Below are positions 36,057 to 49,900 of a DNA stretch of 64,000 nt, in pieces. The DNA is taken from NCBI RefSeq assembly GCF_032854445.1, contig NC_088302.1, positions 31,713,979-31,777,978 on the forward strand. Direction: 5' to 3'. This DNA is from Liolophura sinensis. Its lineage: Eukaryota > Mollusca > Polyplacophora > Chitonida > Chitonidae. The notes beneath the pieces are model-generated. The model did not search any database and had not been told where the DNA came from. It worked only from the letters and a program-made list of their open reading frames with translations. Each line of letters begins with the position of its first letter. Positions within the stretch are counted from its first letter, which is position 1. Position numbers and translations under genes: made by a program.

Positions 36057-37299
36057 CAGTAGGCCTATGAATGTATCTTACTAATGCATGCATTTGCTCA
36101 TTTACAGCTGGGCATGTCTATGGCCTTACGAGCACAATAAAAGTAAACAAAACATATGACACTCATAAAAGCCGAATATATTCGCTTATATATCTCCATA
36201 TTGGACAAGAAAGAATTTAAACGTTTAAAGAATGCGGACAATTTCAGATGTGCACTTCTTTAGGGACACCAGTACAACTACATCTTGAGGCCTACATATT
36301 CGTAACTTCCGTGTTCAATCCCGCCAACCTACATGGTTCTCGTTAGATTTAGGGCTATGTCCAGTGTCATTCATTTTACTTAGTATTTACATGAAGTAAA
36401 ATTGTCAACTCCAAAGTCAAAATATATATCTCCTACCTTGCATCACACAAACACATGCAAGTTGTACTTATCTCTAAATCAACTTAGCATGAACCATTTT
36501 TTGAGCTGTTAGTTGTTGCTGGAATGGAAGTCAAAGCATTTTGTCACCTTGGCAACCTTCAGGGGAGTGGGTAGTAGCACTGCTCAAAGAGTTAACCAGT
36601 TCTATTCAAAAACAGACAAAATTCTTATATATTTAAATATATAGCTGCAAATTAACAGTGTAGAAATGTGTAGTGTATGAACGACAAATAATGCATGTGT
36701 GGCCGTACTATCCTATCAGTGCGCCAGCACTCTTTAGTTCAGGGGTTAATTTTGGACCTAACTGCGCCCATTACGTATGTGTAACCTACTGGGTAATCAC
36801 GCACCATGCCTGGTATCAACGAATGTCTTTCCAGTGAGGCAGCACTAGACTAGAGGTTCCACTGTTGTTCTGATGTCGTTCACAATCTAGGTCTAGCCCA
36901 GTTCAACATTTACTGACAGGCAGACTGCTGGGAATGAGAAAGTCTTCTTTGAATGTCATTTTTACCCTCTAATATGAAAACTGAGAAAATTATTTGTAAC
37001 GTCATACACTTTATAATAATATAGAGCACAAACAAGGTATGTTTCAGGAATTCTTTTAATGATGGCAAGGGACAAATTTACACAGCAGGCTTGGAGAAAA
37101 CTTGAATAGTCAAACAATCGAATTTTAATACCGCTATGTACATGTACATAAACTATAATGTTTTCTGATTAATAGCTATTATGCAAGCTTCCTTACGACC
37201 TTAAAGCAACTAATAGCTTTGTCATCAAAACTTTAACGTAAATTTAAGAAAAAAAGATGTAGTAATCTTTCATGAAGAGAAAGGCTATATGGGACAGGG

Positions 37300-37685
37300 A
37301 GCCATCATTGGCTCATCTCTCTCAAGGTTGCCAATTGGCCAAGACAGCGGGCCATCTTTGGCTTCTCTCTTTCAACACAGCCAATTGGCTGAGAGCAGAT
37401 CAATGTTGGCTCATATATTACTAGGCAGCCCATTGGGCCTGACAGCAGGCATTGTCGGCTCATCTTTTTCAAGGCAACCAATTGGTGGCCATCTCTTTCA
37501 AGGCAGTCAACTGGTCGTGACAGCGGGCCGCATTTGACTTATGTCTTTAAAGGCAGCCAACTGACTGTGACACTGCGCCATTGTTGGCTCATCTCTTTTA
37601 AGGCAGCCACTTGACCTGACAGCGGGTCATCGTTGGGCCAAGAGGCCGTGACAGAGGGAGCCACTGCTGGCTCATCTCTCTCCAG
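37300..37685. repeat. Minisatellite, about 50-57 bp, seven diverged copies
   Basis: Units share ggctcatctctttcaaggca, gccaattgg and gacagcgggcc. Copies vary by indels. Confidence 0.85.
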
Positions 37686-38387
37686 ATACGAACTTGCTGT
37701 AACATGAGACTATTACTGCTTACAACGAATAATATACATAAGATGTACTTACAATTAGTTACTATAATACTTATCATACCCATATACAATGTCCAGCGAC
37801 ATAATATTCAAGCCTTCTTTCATAATTCTAATTCACAATTATAATATACATTCATGTATATGTGCATAATATTATATTATGAAACAAGAAACAGTGATCA
37901 TACAGAATATATACTACTCTCTCCAAAACAGACTAATCATTAAAAAAAAAACAAGACAAATTCAACACCAGACCAAATGTGTATATGCATGATGAAGTAT
38001 TCCATGTGAAGACCATACCTTTCACTTTTTTGCCATTAAGGTCAGTCCCCATCCTTCTTCCGAAATGATCATAACGGTTAAATTATTTGTTGTCTTTCCA
38101 TACAAACCTAGAGGTTATAATTAAGAGGAAGGAAGGCTATCGTTCTTTGTCTGACTATGTTATATACTAACATTCTCACAAAGTAGACAAGAAATAGTAG
38201 CTATTATACCTGCTAATATGCGTGTATCATCGATACTGAATAACTAAACACATATGTTTTATACTTAACAACACAACTGTTGAACAATCCTGATATAAAC
38301 TAATACAAAACTGTAGTAACAGGCGAGCAAACAAATTTTAGAATGTTTTCATCTTTAAAATCACCATTATGGCACATCTCCAGATAT

Positions 38388-38527
38388 TTATTTGATTTAC
38401 TTGATTGGTGTTTTACGCCGTACTCAAGAATATTTCAACTACACGACGACGGCCAGCATTATCTGGTTATGGTGGGAGGAAACCGGGTAGAGAAGGGGGA
38501 AATCCACGACCATCCGTAGGTTGCACA
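38388..38527 (-). mobile_element. SINE family 1 fragment
   Basis: Minus-strand tail and body (cgccgtactcaagaatattt, gacggccagcattat, ggaggaaaccggg in plus orientation); head missing. Confidence 0.8.
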
Positions 38528-40720
38528 TCTCTGGATATATTCAACATGACGACATATGGAGTTGTATAGGAATGATGTACGTGCTGATGTATGCGCTGAT
38601 GTATTCACTGATGATGATGTCAGGACTCAATTGTGAATGTGAATAGATATTCACTTCTTGTAAGAGGAGTCCATTAGGCGAGCCGTTCCCAGTTTGAACA
38701 GGAAGCTCGGTAGACTGGTATGGCTCAACTGTAAGTCTTGATTTCGAGTCTCACTGAAGCTAGTACTTTCATTGTGGGGAATTTAATATATTTTTCACTT
38801 TTGTATAAGTTCAATTGAGTACCGTCAGGAAATTTTTTGAACTTTTTAACTGAACATTGTTCTGCTTCACATAAAACTGGGATAGACCAGCCAATGTACA
38901 TGTATACAGACATATTCAATATAGGCATATGTTCAATATATAGTCACAAAGGGCACATCAACAAATTATGTTTTAACTGGTTTATAAATGTCAAAAAAAG
39001 ATTCAATCTTCGACACCTGTCTCGTACACATCAAAGCATAATTTAAAACAGTTCATATTTTCAGTAGCACTACGCAGGATAAAATTCATTTCTCAGTTAA
39101 AATATTGCTAGATTATACATGTATCCAATGAATATCTTATATATCTACTGGCTTAAAGTGAACCCAAAGTCTGCCACTGTATATACATAGAAAAAATGAT
39201 ACAGGCCACACTTTTCACAGAAAAATATGTAACAAATTCTATAAAGCCGAGAAGATGAAGTTCAGCATTGGGGATATGGCACTGACGGACAATTCAATAC
39301 GAGTAGCCATGTTGAAGAAGCCCTTATGAACTTGGCCAATCACAAGCGCTGAAACCATCACGTGATAATTGGCTGTTTCATCAAAAACCCTATTAGCCCT
39401 CGATTACAGTGGATAGTCTGACATCGAGGCAATAAATTGGTTTGTATGGTTTGTTTAAGTGTTAACGTGATGCATTTTTGAACCACACATTTATGAGCAG
39501 GGAAATGAGAAAGGCTGCCCGTGTCACAATGCCAACATGAGTCCACGAACTCCACCAACATCGCCCTGACAGAGCGTCAAACTAAAAGAAACATCGGCCC
39601 TTTGAACACGGAACAGAGCTGATTCTCTTTGGTTTGGTATCAGTAGTTTTTTTTGTATTTTCTCATTGTCACATTATTTAATACCATGGTAAAATGTTGT
39701 CACAAAATCAGTGGATAGATACAGACGACTGTTTTCGATTTATTTTGTTGATAAGCGGCGCAGACTTTTTAAAATACTTTTAGAACATTTCTGGCATACT
39801 ACTTTATTAATTAATTCAGCTTTAGTGGCTGACTTTATGTTCACTTAAAACCATGCAGTCAGTAATATTTGACTAAAATTAAACAATATGTTTACTTTGC
39901 AACGATAATATACCGTTAACTGAACAGAATCATAATCCACTCGTGAATGTAAAATGACATCAATAATCCTTCTTTTAAGATACATGTATAACAGAGACAA
40001 AACCAAACATAAAGCAAAGAATATATATTAAAAAACCATGATAACAAGATATTTAACTATACTATACTGTATATAATAGCATCTGATAACATCTGTATCT
40101 GATAATATTAGAAGTTAATGTTCTGAATCTGGTGATTTTCAACCAATTTGTCTCAAGCAGATACCAACAGAAGAAATACTGCCAATAAACCTTGCAATTA
40201 TCTAATGACGACAATAAAGGCAACAGAAACTTATTCATTAGCCAATGAATAGTTTAGAAGGGTTTCCATGGCTTCAAATGTTGAAGTAAAGTGAGAAAAG
40301 ACGAAAATGAAATAGCACAAGTGTTATCAACAAATATGCTGATCCAATGTTACCATACAATGATGCATTAAAATACATTATGATAGTAGCTAATAATATA
40401 TGCCTAAAACAAAAATAAGCAGGTACTCAATTAATCAAATATTTCTACCAAACAAATACAATACAATCTTGTTACTGAAAAATTTCTTTAAATGTACAGT
40501 CTTGGCATTGAAAGTTACATTTTTCCGATAGGTATGAAAACTCTAAAAATCAGGAAAAATGAGAACCTCACCTTACTCATGGATAAAGTCTTTATAGGTA
40601 ATACACAGTAATTAAGTAATTATTACTAAACTAATTATGTAATAATTACATGTATATCTTATAAAAGCAGATAAGGACAAAGTTTCATACATGCCCACAT
40701 ATTGGAACTCTCAGATGCTG

Positions 40721-40726
40721 TTTATT
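40721..40726 (-). promoter_or_regulatory. Polyadenylation signal of gene B
   Basis: AATAAA on the minus strand about 75 nt after the TAA at 40802; the expected position for the gene B 3' end. Confidence 0.6.
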
Positions 40727-40801
40727 ATTACAAACATGGGAATTTTAAACAAATGGTACAAACCAACTTACTCTGCGAAGAGTGCTGTTAATTTCCCCAA
40801 A

Positions 40802-40968
40802 TTAATCCTTTTTCTTCTTATGTTTATTGTGTATTTTCCCTTCCTCAACGGGTTGCTTTCTCTCATATGCCCTGGAAATTTTGTCCAGTTCTTTCCTCGC
40901 TTCCAAGATCTTGTCTTCACTCCTGGCTGTAATATTACACACGGCTCCATCCCCTTCAACTCCATACA
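40802..40968 (-). CDS. Gene B exon 16 (terminal)
   Basis: YGVEGDGAVCNITARSEDKI, then LEARKELDKISRAYERKQPV, then HNKHKKKKD and TAA. The acceptor TTTTCAG is in phase 1. Confidence 0.88.
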
Positions 40969-43900
40969 CTGAAAACAGGCTGCCTATGTGTACGATTCAA
41001 TGATTGACTGAATGGTGTTTCACAATCTTTTGAAAAATTTTAATAGGCGAGAGCAATGAAGTGTTTGAGTAAGGGAAATTATCCTACACTTTTTCATGAT
41101 ATCTGACTAAACCCCGGTAGACATATGTTACTGGTGTACAAAGAATCATGAAATTTAATGAGTAAATGTTACGTTTGAAAAAATTTTGTGACATAAGTCC
41201 ATCCATCTTTACGGATGAAAGTGCCCTTAGATAATTATTCTGTGCTGATTTACATGTAATACTGGTATATAAAATCAGCTGGAAAAAAACAATAGTTGAC
41301 TGGCTTACAAAACTACATGTGTGTTACATCCAAATTCTGTAAAACATGGTAGTTAAAAAAAAAATTAAGACCTTCACCAAAAATTTATCAAATCATCACA
41401 ATATAAAATGGGGTATGAAAATCCATTCCACAGTTGTCCCCAAATATGTCTAATGCATACATTGTTTGGCATTTCTTCTACCTGAAAATACATCTATAAC
41501 ACTTTTCAAAACCGGGTAAGAAACCACCAACCTGAATTCTTGTACTCACCATTCTCTGTGTCAGCAAGCATAGATCTCACATCCTCAGCCGCAGCATCAA
41601 ACTGATCTTTGAAAGTCTGGAAAACTGCTGTGTCACTGATGCACAATTTCACTTCCTGAAAAACAGAAATGGTAATGGGGAAAATATTTACACACTATAG
41701 TCATCAATACCTTTATTTGATATTTCTTTAGAGTAACAACCATTTATTATTTTATAACAGCCAATTTCTTGATACCACTGTACTTAGTATTTTAATTATT
41801 ATTTATTTATTTACTTGATTGGTGTTTTACGCCATACTCGAGAATATTTCACTTATACGACGGCGGCAAGCATTATGGTGGGAGGAAACCAAGCAGAGCC
41901 CGAGAAAACCCATCACCATCCTCATGTTGCTGCCAGACCTTCCCAAATTCAGCTGGAGAGGAAGTCAACATGAGCTGGGCTTGAACTCAGAGCGACCGCA
42001 TTGGTGAGAGGCTCCTGGGTCATTAAGTTTCCCCAACTGTACATTTATTTATTTATTTATTTGATTGGCGTTTTATGCCATACTCAAGAATATTTCACTA
42101 ATACGATGCCAGCCAGCATTATGGTTGGAGGGAACCGGGCAGAGCCAAGGGAAAGCCCACAACCAGCCGGAAGGTTGTACATGTACATTTATTCATTTTT
42201 TTAGCAAACTACCATCATTTAGTCATGACTGTCCTTCAACACATCTACTGGCTGCTTTGGAATTTCATGTAAACTGACCTCAATATACAAGACCTCCTTG
42301 TCCAAGACAAAGTCAGTGAAACTGTTGACAAATTCCTCAGCAACCAGACTGGCAGGGAATCGACAGCCGCCACATCCTAGGGCCGGGAAGGCTACAGACT
42401 TGGATGAGTGGCGATGGGCCATCTTTAGAACGTCACTTATGATCTTGCAGATCACCTGAAGACAGAGAACCGTATAAGAGATTAGTTTAGTACCATTACA
42501 GAAGAACAGTCATTCTGTATGAACTTCCTCAGCACTATCATTTGATAGTTACATGTACGTAAACAACATGTTCAAATTATTAGTGGCCAAATTAACATTT
42601 AATCGAAAAGTATCGATATTGATAAAGCATCTATCAATACTGATAATTTATTTATCAATATCAATAATTCTCAAATTAAATGTTAATTTGGTTCTCCTAA
42701 AAAGACACAATAATAGCATCCGTAATTTTATCAGAAATGGACCTGCATACATAACTGCCTAAAACTGAAACTTCCTATGTAACTTGGGGCCTCTGTGGCT
42801 CAGTGGGTTAGCACGCTAGCGCAGCGTAATGACCCAGGAGCCTCTCACCAATGCGATCGCTGTGAGTTCAAGTCCAGCTCATGCTGGCTTCCTATCCGAC
42901 CTTACATGGGAAGGTCTGTCAGCAACCTGCGGATGGTGGTGGGTTTCCCCCGGGCCGTGCCCGGTTTCCTCCCACCATAATGCTAGCTGCCATGGTATAA
43001 GTGAAATAGTCTTGAGTACGGCGTAAAACCCGAATCAAATAAATAAAATAAATACATCCTATGTAACTTTTCGTACAAGTTACAATTCAATATAATGAAC
43101 AGTTATTAAAAAAAATGACAGACTTATAAATGGAATGTGATGCCCTGATAGACGGGTGGGGTACTCCTGGGGATTATGCCCTGGGTAATAATCCATGGTA
43201 TTAAATGCATAAATGAGGATGTTCTACAAGTAATTTCTTCCAACAAGGTTGAATAATAATGCCTTCGTTTTGGGCACATGTAGGCCTGTCCCTACAATTT
43301 ATAAAGGTGGACCGGCGTCATTCATACAGCTTCCGTCAAGTTCATTCACCCAAGGAACCAGGAACAAGGGGCATAATTTTCAGCTATATGGGCACATGTA
43401 TGTACACAACACATGAACATATAATGACCAAAGTGGAACTTTACATGTCGATTTGCCAGCAAGGCTACCAAAGAGCTTGCCTCTAGGAGACTGCATGAAT
43501 GCAAAACTTCAGTTCAATACATAATGAAAGTTGTGAGCTTTGTAATTTATTAAAGGTAATTAATATGCACACAACATCAACAATGGAAAATCCCCCGTGC
43601 ATTTCTGTACTTAACATGTATGCAAAACACCAGCTCAAAGCAACATTTACATTAACATTGCTTTCGCTCTTGTTGGACACTGACGCTCAGGGTATGACAT
43701 AGGCTAAGACTGTACACTGCACACGTGAGCTAAAACACTAATCTCTTGTTCACCATAGAAATGTGATAGCTGTGTGTATGTGATTAGTCACTGGTCACTC
43801 ACAAGCTTGTATAGTGAAGAATATCTGTCATCTGAATTATGACATTCCTCCATTAAATTTGAAGGATGCTATGAGGTTGCAATATGCATAACTTTGACAA

Positions 43901-46900
43901 TCAACCATTTGCTATTAAATCTGAATGTACAACATGATTTTTTTTTTTTTTTTTGATTGGTGTTTTACGCCGTGCTCAAGAATATTTCACTTATACGACG
44001 GCGGCCAGCATTATGGTGGGCGGAAACCGGGAAGAGCCCGGGGGAAACCCACGACCATCCGCAGGTTGCTGACAGACCTTCCCACATACGGCCGAAGAGG
44101 AAGCCAGCATGAGCTGGGCTTGAACTCACATCGACTGCATTGGTGAGAGACTCTTGGGTCATTACGCTGCGCTAAATTATTATTTGAAGATATATGACTT
44201 GAGCTCTCTTAGTTAATGAAAGAACTTACATGTCTATCCCCTGCTCCACCACTTTGGGGTAGAACAGCATGGTAAATGTAGTCAGAGGTTGATATATTAT
44301 AAGCCCTGGTGCTAATGACATCTCCAACACGAACTGGGAACTTCTTATTCAGGGCCTGAAACAAAAAAGTGAAAGGTTAATCAGAGGTTCCAGGGATGAG
44401 TGAGTGAGTGAGTGCTTGGGGTTTAATGTTGTACTTAACAATTTTCAGTAATATGACAGTGAAGAGTCCTTAGGATGCATGTACGCGTGATGTGCCTCCT
44501 TGTTGCAGGACAGATTTCCACCGCTCTTTTATCTAGTGCTGATTCACTGAGAAACCTTACCAAAGGCAAGTAAGCCGCCCTGCTCAAGCCATAATATTGA
44601 CATGGGTCAACCAGCCAGTGCACTATCCCCTTAATGCTGGACGCCAAGCAAGGAAGCTACAACTGCCTCTTTTAAGGTCTTAGGTGTGACCCAACCCAGG
44701 ATTCACCCCAGATGTACTGCTCCTGAAGCGGGCGCTCTACCAACTGAGTCATTGGGGCCGGTCAGGTTCTAGGGGTATCTTGTAAAAATGACAATATGGT
44801 GTAAAGAAACATTAAACATTAAGCAAAACAAAGAAATACACTTTCTTTGCTGATGTTACGCCTGATTTAGCCCTTATCTATTTCAGAATCTGGTTACAAT
44901 ATTACTTTTGATATACTGATACTTGCTGGTAATTCCCACTTGCAAGTATTTTCGCAGTCTTTTAAATTTCAGACACCTGATGTTGTGCTAGGATTAGCAA
45001 TTACCATGGTGCCCACTATGTGAAATGAATCTAAGACAGACTCCTTGATGATGTGCAAGTCTTGTACCATCCATCAGTGTGCTAACATCTACCTGAAATC
45101 TGCAATCTGACACAGTCATTTGTCATGCTAATGAGTAAACAACATAACCTTAAATTTCTTTTTCAACAATGCCAATAGAACTTTCTGAACTTTGCTCTGA
45201 AAGATAATTTTCTCACCTAATTAGCCTTCAGACATTTAGATTCAACGCTACAGCATGCAAAATGACAACACCTTATATACCAGATTAAGATAGTCAAGAT
45301 ATACACGTCATGAGATAATTCCTCTGACAGACGACTGAACATGCACTTCCAGAGAATACCACCTTCAGTTTATTACGATTTTCTTTTTTTATGCAACAAT
45401 TCATCTTTTAAGTATCAGTTCCAATTCAACCTGAATTATGAAAGTTAATGTATGCATGAAAATTAATGACATAATATTAATGAAAAACAGATGGGAAGAC
45501 AGCATATTTTGTTAATCCTGTGAGGTGGTCCTAGTGTAAAGCACGATCTCAGGACACTGTTACATCAAAAAAATGATTGTAGCGCACTGTAACTTCATTC
45601 TGTCTTAAACGTGATGTCATAATGATGAGCTGGGAAACAAAAGACTGACGTGCATAAAATGGCACCAAGGTCCTCCTGCCGGGTGTATGACTGGTCACCA
45701 CTGAACATGAAGTCATGAAGTCACAGTCACAGTCACATGCGTCACCAATAAGAGGGACATCCGTTTGACATATTTGCGACAATATTGATTATGATTAGAC
45801 ATATAGGCTTCCTAATGGCGCCACTTACACTGCATGCAAAGCTACTTTATATACAAGATTAACATATTCAAGATATATACAAGTGATGATGAAGGAATGA
45901 ATGAATGCATGGGGTTTATCAATCAAATCACAACGAGGAGTCATTGGGTGTGCGTACATATACTGTGTCTCCTTGTGGCTGGGCGGATGCATGCTGAAGA
46001 CCCTAGACAAGATACCCCACCCAGTCACATTATACTGACACCAGGCCAACCAGTCCTGTTTCCTTGCTCTAACCTCTCAGGGCTTAGCTCCAAGTAAGAC
46101 AGCAACAAGTACCATTTTTCAAAGCATTGGTATAACCCGACCTGGCAAGTCATGATGTACATCATGTAGAAATTCTCCAGTAGATTTTTAATGTTTATAA
46201 GCCTTTCCCATACGATGGTGGAAGGGGCTCCATGGCGGAGAGGTTCAGTGGTGCAATGGCTCGGGAGCCTCTTACCAATGCGCTCCCTGTAAGTTCAAAT
46301 CCATCTCATGCTGGCTTTCCCTCCTATCTTACATGGGAAGGTCAACCAGCAACCTGAGGATGGTCGTGGGTTTCCGGTATTTTCCCACCATAATACTGGT
46401 GGCCGTCGCATAAGTTAAATATTCTTGAATACGGAGTAAAACACCATTCAAATAAATAAATAAACAATGGTGTCTACAGACAGACACACAGACAGACAAA
46501 CAGACGGAGAGACAAGGTGATTCCAGTATACTTCTACTTAACTATAAAAGGCTGAAAATAATTTTCTCCTTTTTGGAGCATATTTGCTATTTTGTCTTCA
46601 CAATACTGTTTGTGCACGTTTTCCATCAGTCACATATGCAAAATTCATCCCAGAGTGAGGCTAGCTTTCAAACTTAAAGTGAGCATGAACACAAAATCTT
46701 ACCAAAATGGCACAATGTTTTTCAACCTTTTCAACTGCCTCAGTGGCCAATATTTTTTAAACATTCTGAAATGACTATGGGGTGTTGAGAAACAAGCTTG
46801 TATCTTTAATGACACAAACAATCATGTTAGCTTCTCTTTCATAAGAACTGCATGCATAAATTCTACTGGAAAAAGAGCTTAAAAGGTTGAAGATTTTACA

Positions 46901-49900
46901 CTAAGCTTGATGGATCTATATTATGTGCCCTTGCTTTCCATGAAGGTTTTGGATACTAATGTGTGGATCCAAGGTCAATGAACCTTATCACATAATAACA
47001 CATGTGTTAGAACATACATGTAGAGGAGAAATATCACATTTTATATTTATATAGATGCAGTTCTGTTTATACTGACACAGATTTACAATTAACTCATACT
47101 TCTCTGAGTCTGTATCCTCCAGCTTCACAGATCGCCCTACATAGGCCAGAACTAAGGTACATATCGGGGGTCACAACATTCACCAAAACCGTGGCCTACA
47201 AAAACAATGCAACAAAGCATTCAGAAAACACTGATACCATGCCTGTCTGAGCAGCTGAACAGTTAGACTGCATAATGTTTGTATGTTTATTTATTTATTC
47301 ATTTGAGAGGGAGGAAGGAGTGGGGGGGGGGAGTGGGTAGGATCCAGGGAAAACCCACTGCCGTCCGCAGGTTCCTGGCAGACCTTCCAACACTTTGTGG
47401 GTGTACAGCACCAATTCGCTAATGTGTAATTCACAATCTCTGATTGGCTATCCATGCACTATGGCAATTAATAGCAAACCTATGATTGGCTGAGTAAATG
47501 TTGATCTGACAAATGTCACTGTCTTTGTACATTGTTTAAACATAGTTTTGCAGTCTTTGGGAAGGCAAACACATCAGCTATTACAGCGTCATATAGGCTC
47601 CAAAGTACCAGTACAGATGTGGAAAGCTTTGTATGGATAATATGTATGCAAGAGAAAAAGAAAGTCCACAAACTGGGTAAATAGAGTCTGTAATTCTTGT
47701 AAAGTCACCAGAGACAACACATCTAGATTCTTTACATAGAGATGTGCATAGGGAACTGTGGCCTACATGAAAGTTTTATAGAAACCATGTATCAGGCTAC
47801 CAAAGACCTAGTTGATAGCAAAGGCTACCAAGGACTTAGTTGATAGCAAAGGCTACCAAGGACTTAGTTGACAGCAAAGGCTACCAAGGACTTAGTTGAT
47901 AGCAACAGCTACCAAGGACTTAGTTGATAGCAAAGGCTACCAAGGACTTAGTTGATAGCAAAGGCTACCAAGGAGTTAGTCGATAGCAACAGCTACCAAG
48001 GAGTTAGTTGATAGCAAAGGCTACCAAGGACTTAGTCGATAGCAAAGGCTACCAAGGACTTAGTTGATAGCAAAGGCTACCAAGGACTTAGTTGATAGCA
48101 AAGGCTACCAAAGACTTAATTGATAGCAACAGCTACCAAAGACTTTGTTAATAGCAATGGCTACCAAAGACTCAGTTAACAGCAAAGGGTAATAAAGAAT
48201 TAGTTAATAGCAAAGGCTACCAAAGATTTTGTTCATAGCAAAAGCTACCAAAGGCTTAGTTAACAGCAAAGGCTACCAAAGACTTAGTTAACATCAAAGG
48301 TTACCAAAGACTTAGTTGATAGCAAAGGCTACCAAAGACTTAGTTGATAGAAAAGGCTACCAAAGATTTAGTTAACATCAAAGGCTTCCAAAGACTTAGT
48401 GGATAGTAAAGGCTACCAAAGATTTAGTTAATAGCATAGGCTACCAAGACTTAGTTTATAGCAAAGGCTATCAAAGACTTAGTTAATACAAAGGCTACCA
48501 AAGAGCTCACTTGCTGGGGACACATGAAAACAAACTTCAGCTCAATACAAAATATACTGATGTTGTGAAGTTGGTAATTTATGGTAATTAATATGCACAT
48601 ATAGCAATTCAGTGATGCAACATCCCACTTATTTATGAATGTCAAACTTCAGCAAAATGTCAATACTTGTAGTACTTTTTGAGATATTAGTACCACCCCT
48701 AACATTTACTTTAACATAATGATTCTAATAAACAATACACCCAATCATAAATTTTGTAATTTTTGGTCATTAATAACGACAAAGCAAATTAATAATGGTA
48801 CATTCACCTCATGTTACTGAGCTCTATATATATGTAAAAACTGAGCTTAAGAAATGTGGTTCTTTTTAAGATACCACACCTAAGATTTTGTTTAACATAT
48901 TGCTTCCCTTGTTACTGGACTCTGATGCACAGGGTACGAAAAAATAAGGCTATAAAAATATGCAATGTGGCTCCTTGGGACAATAATGAAGATTATGTCA
49001 CTGGACTAACAGTTTCCAGTCACATGGTCTTTAATCGAAAATGCAAAACAACACAACGTTTTCAACTTTCATTTTACCAGAATACTATGCATCATAGGAA
49101 AAAAATAAAAAAAGATTCGTCTTCATCAGGTTAATCTACATCTAACTGCTATTTCCCTTTTCAAAATTCAAATTTGTTTTAACTGACCCATAGCGAGCTT
49201 CCACAGTTCTTGACAGATTTAAGTAAAATTTGCAAACCTGGTGTCCCCATTAGTCCATGTATAAGCATATCAATTTTCAAGTGCTAAGTACATGTATGTA
49301 AGGTTTTATACACCAGCACATTGCCAAAGCAATTTGGTGATGGACTGTGTCAACAATTAACACAGACAGACAGACGGACAGACAGACAGACAAATTCAAA
49401 TCCCTCATCTTTTTTGCAGAAGCATGGGAAAATCAATATGAAAGTGATTTCAAAACAAATTAATTAAAACATACAAAATTAGTTAATGCTTACGTGACTC
49501 TTGATTATGTTCCCTTGCCAAATGACAACCTTCAAATTTCCAAACAAGTATTCTTCTGTCAATCCCTTCTTGCCAGTTGCCTTCAAACTCTGAGCTTGTT
49601 TTTTTATAATTTTCACACACTTCTTCCTGAAAAGATAAAATTTCTGAACAGCGATGAGCCGAGCACGAGGTGCTTCAGACTGGACATACAGAAGATTCAC
49701 CATTAACTCATATTACAATATCCTGCTCTGTCATGCTGTGATGGATCTGTGCAATGGAATATTTGGAAATGGAAATGGAAATGGAAATTTCTAGTTGAAG
49801 CTAAATGTAGATTGTTCAAGTTTAAATATCAAATTCCACATCCTTTCAGTTATACGAAAACACTGTCTACTTGTTGTAGACAGGATCTAATGCTGATAAA

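Larger units (their letters stand above)
33539..40720. other. Intergenic region between gene B 3' end and gene A 5' end
   Basis: Contains three SINEs (33880, 34946, 35819), a SINE fragment (38388) and a minisatellite (37300). Between them (34090-34940, 36070-37290, 37690-38390, 38530-40720) the sequence is AT-rich, with short random frames and no recognised gene. The gene A promoter should lie just above 33540, but I see no clear TATA box. Confidence 0.6.

Noticed and set aside
39358-39561. 67-codon minus-strand frame with several Cys
   Set aside because: No recognisable family, no splice or polyadenylation context; length expected by chance.
47794-48506. Regularly spaced array considered as CRISPR-like
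   Set aside because: The units are contiguous with no unique spacers and lie in a eukaryotic intron; it is a minisatellite.
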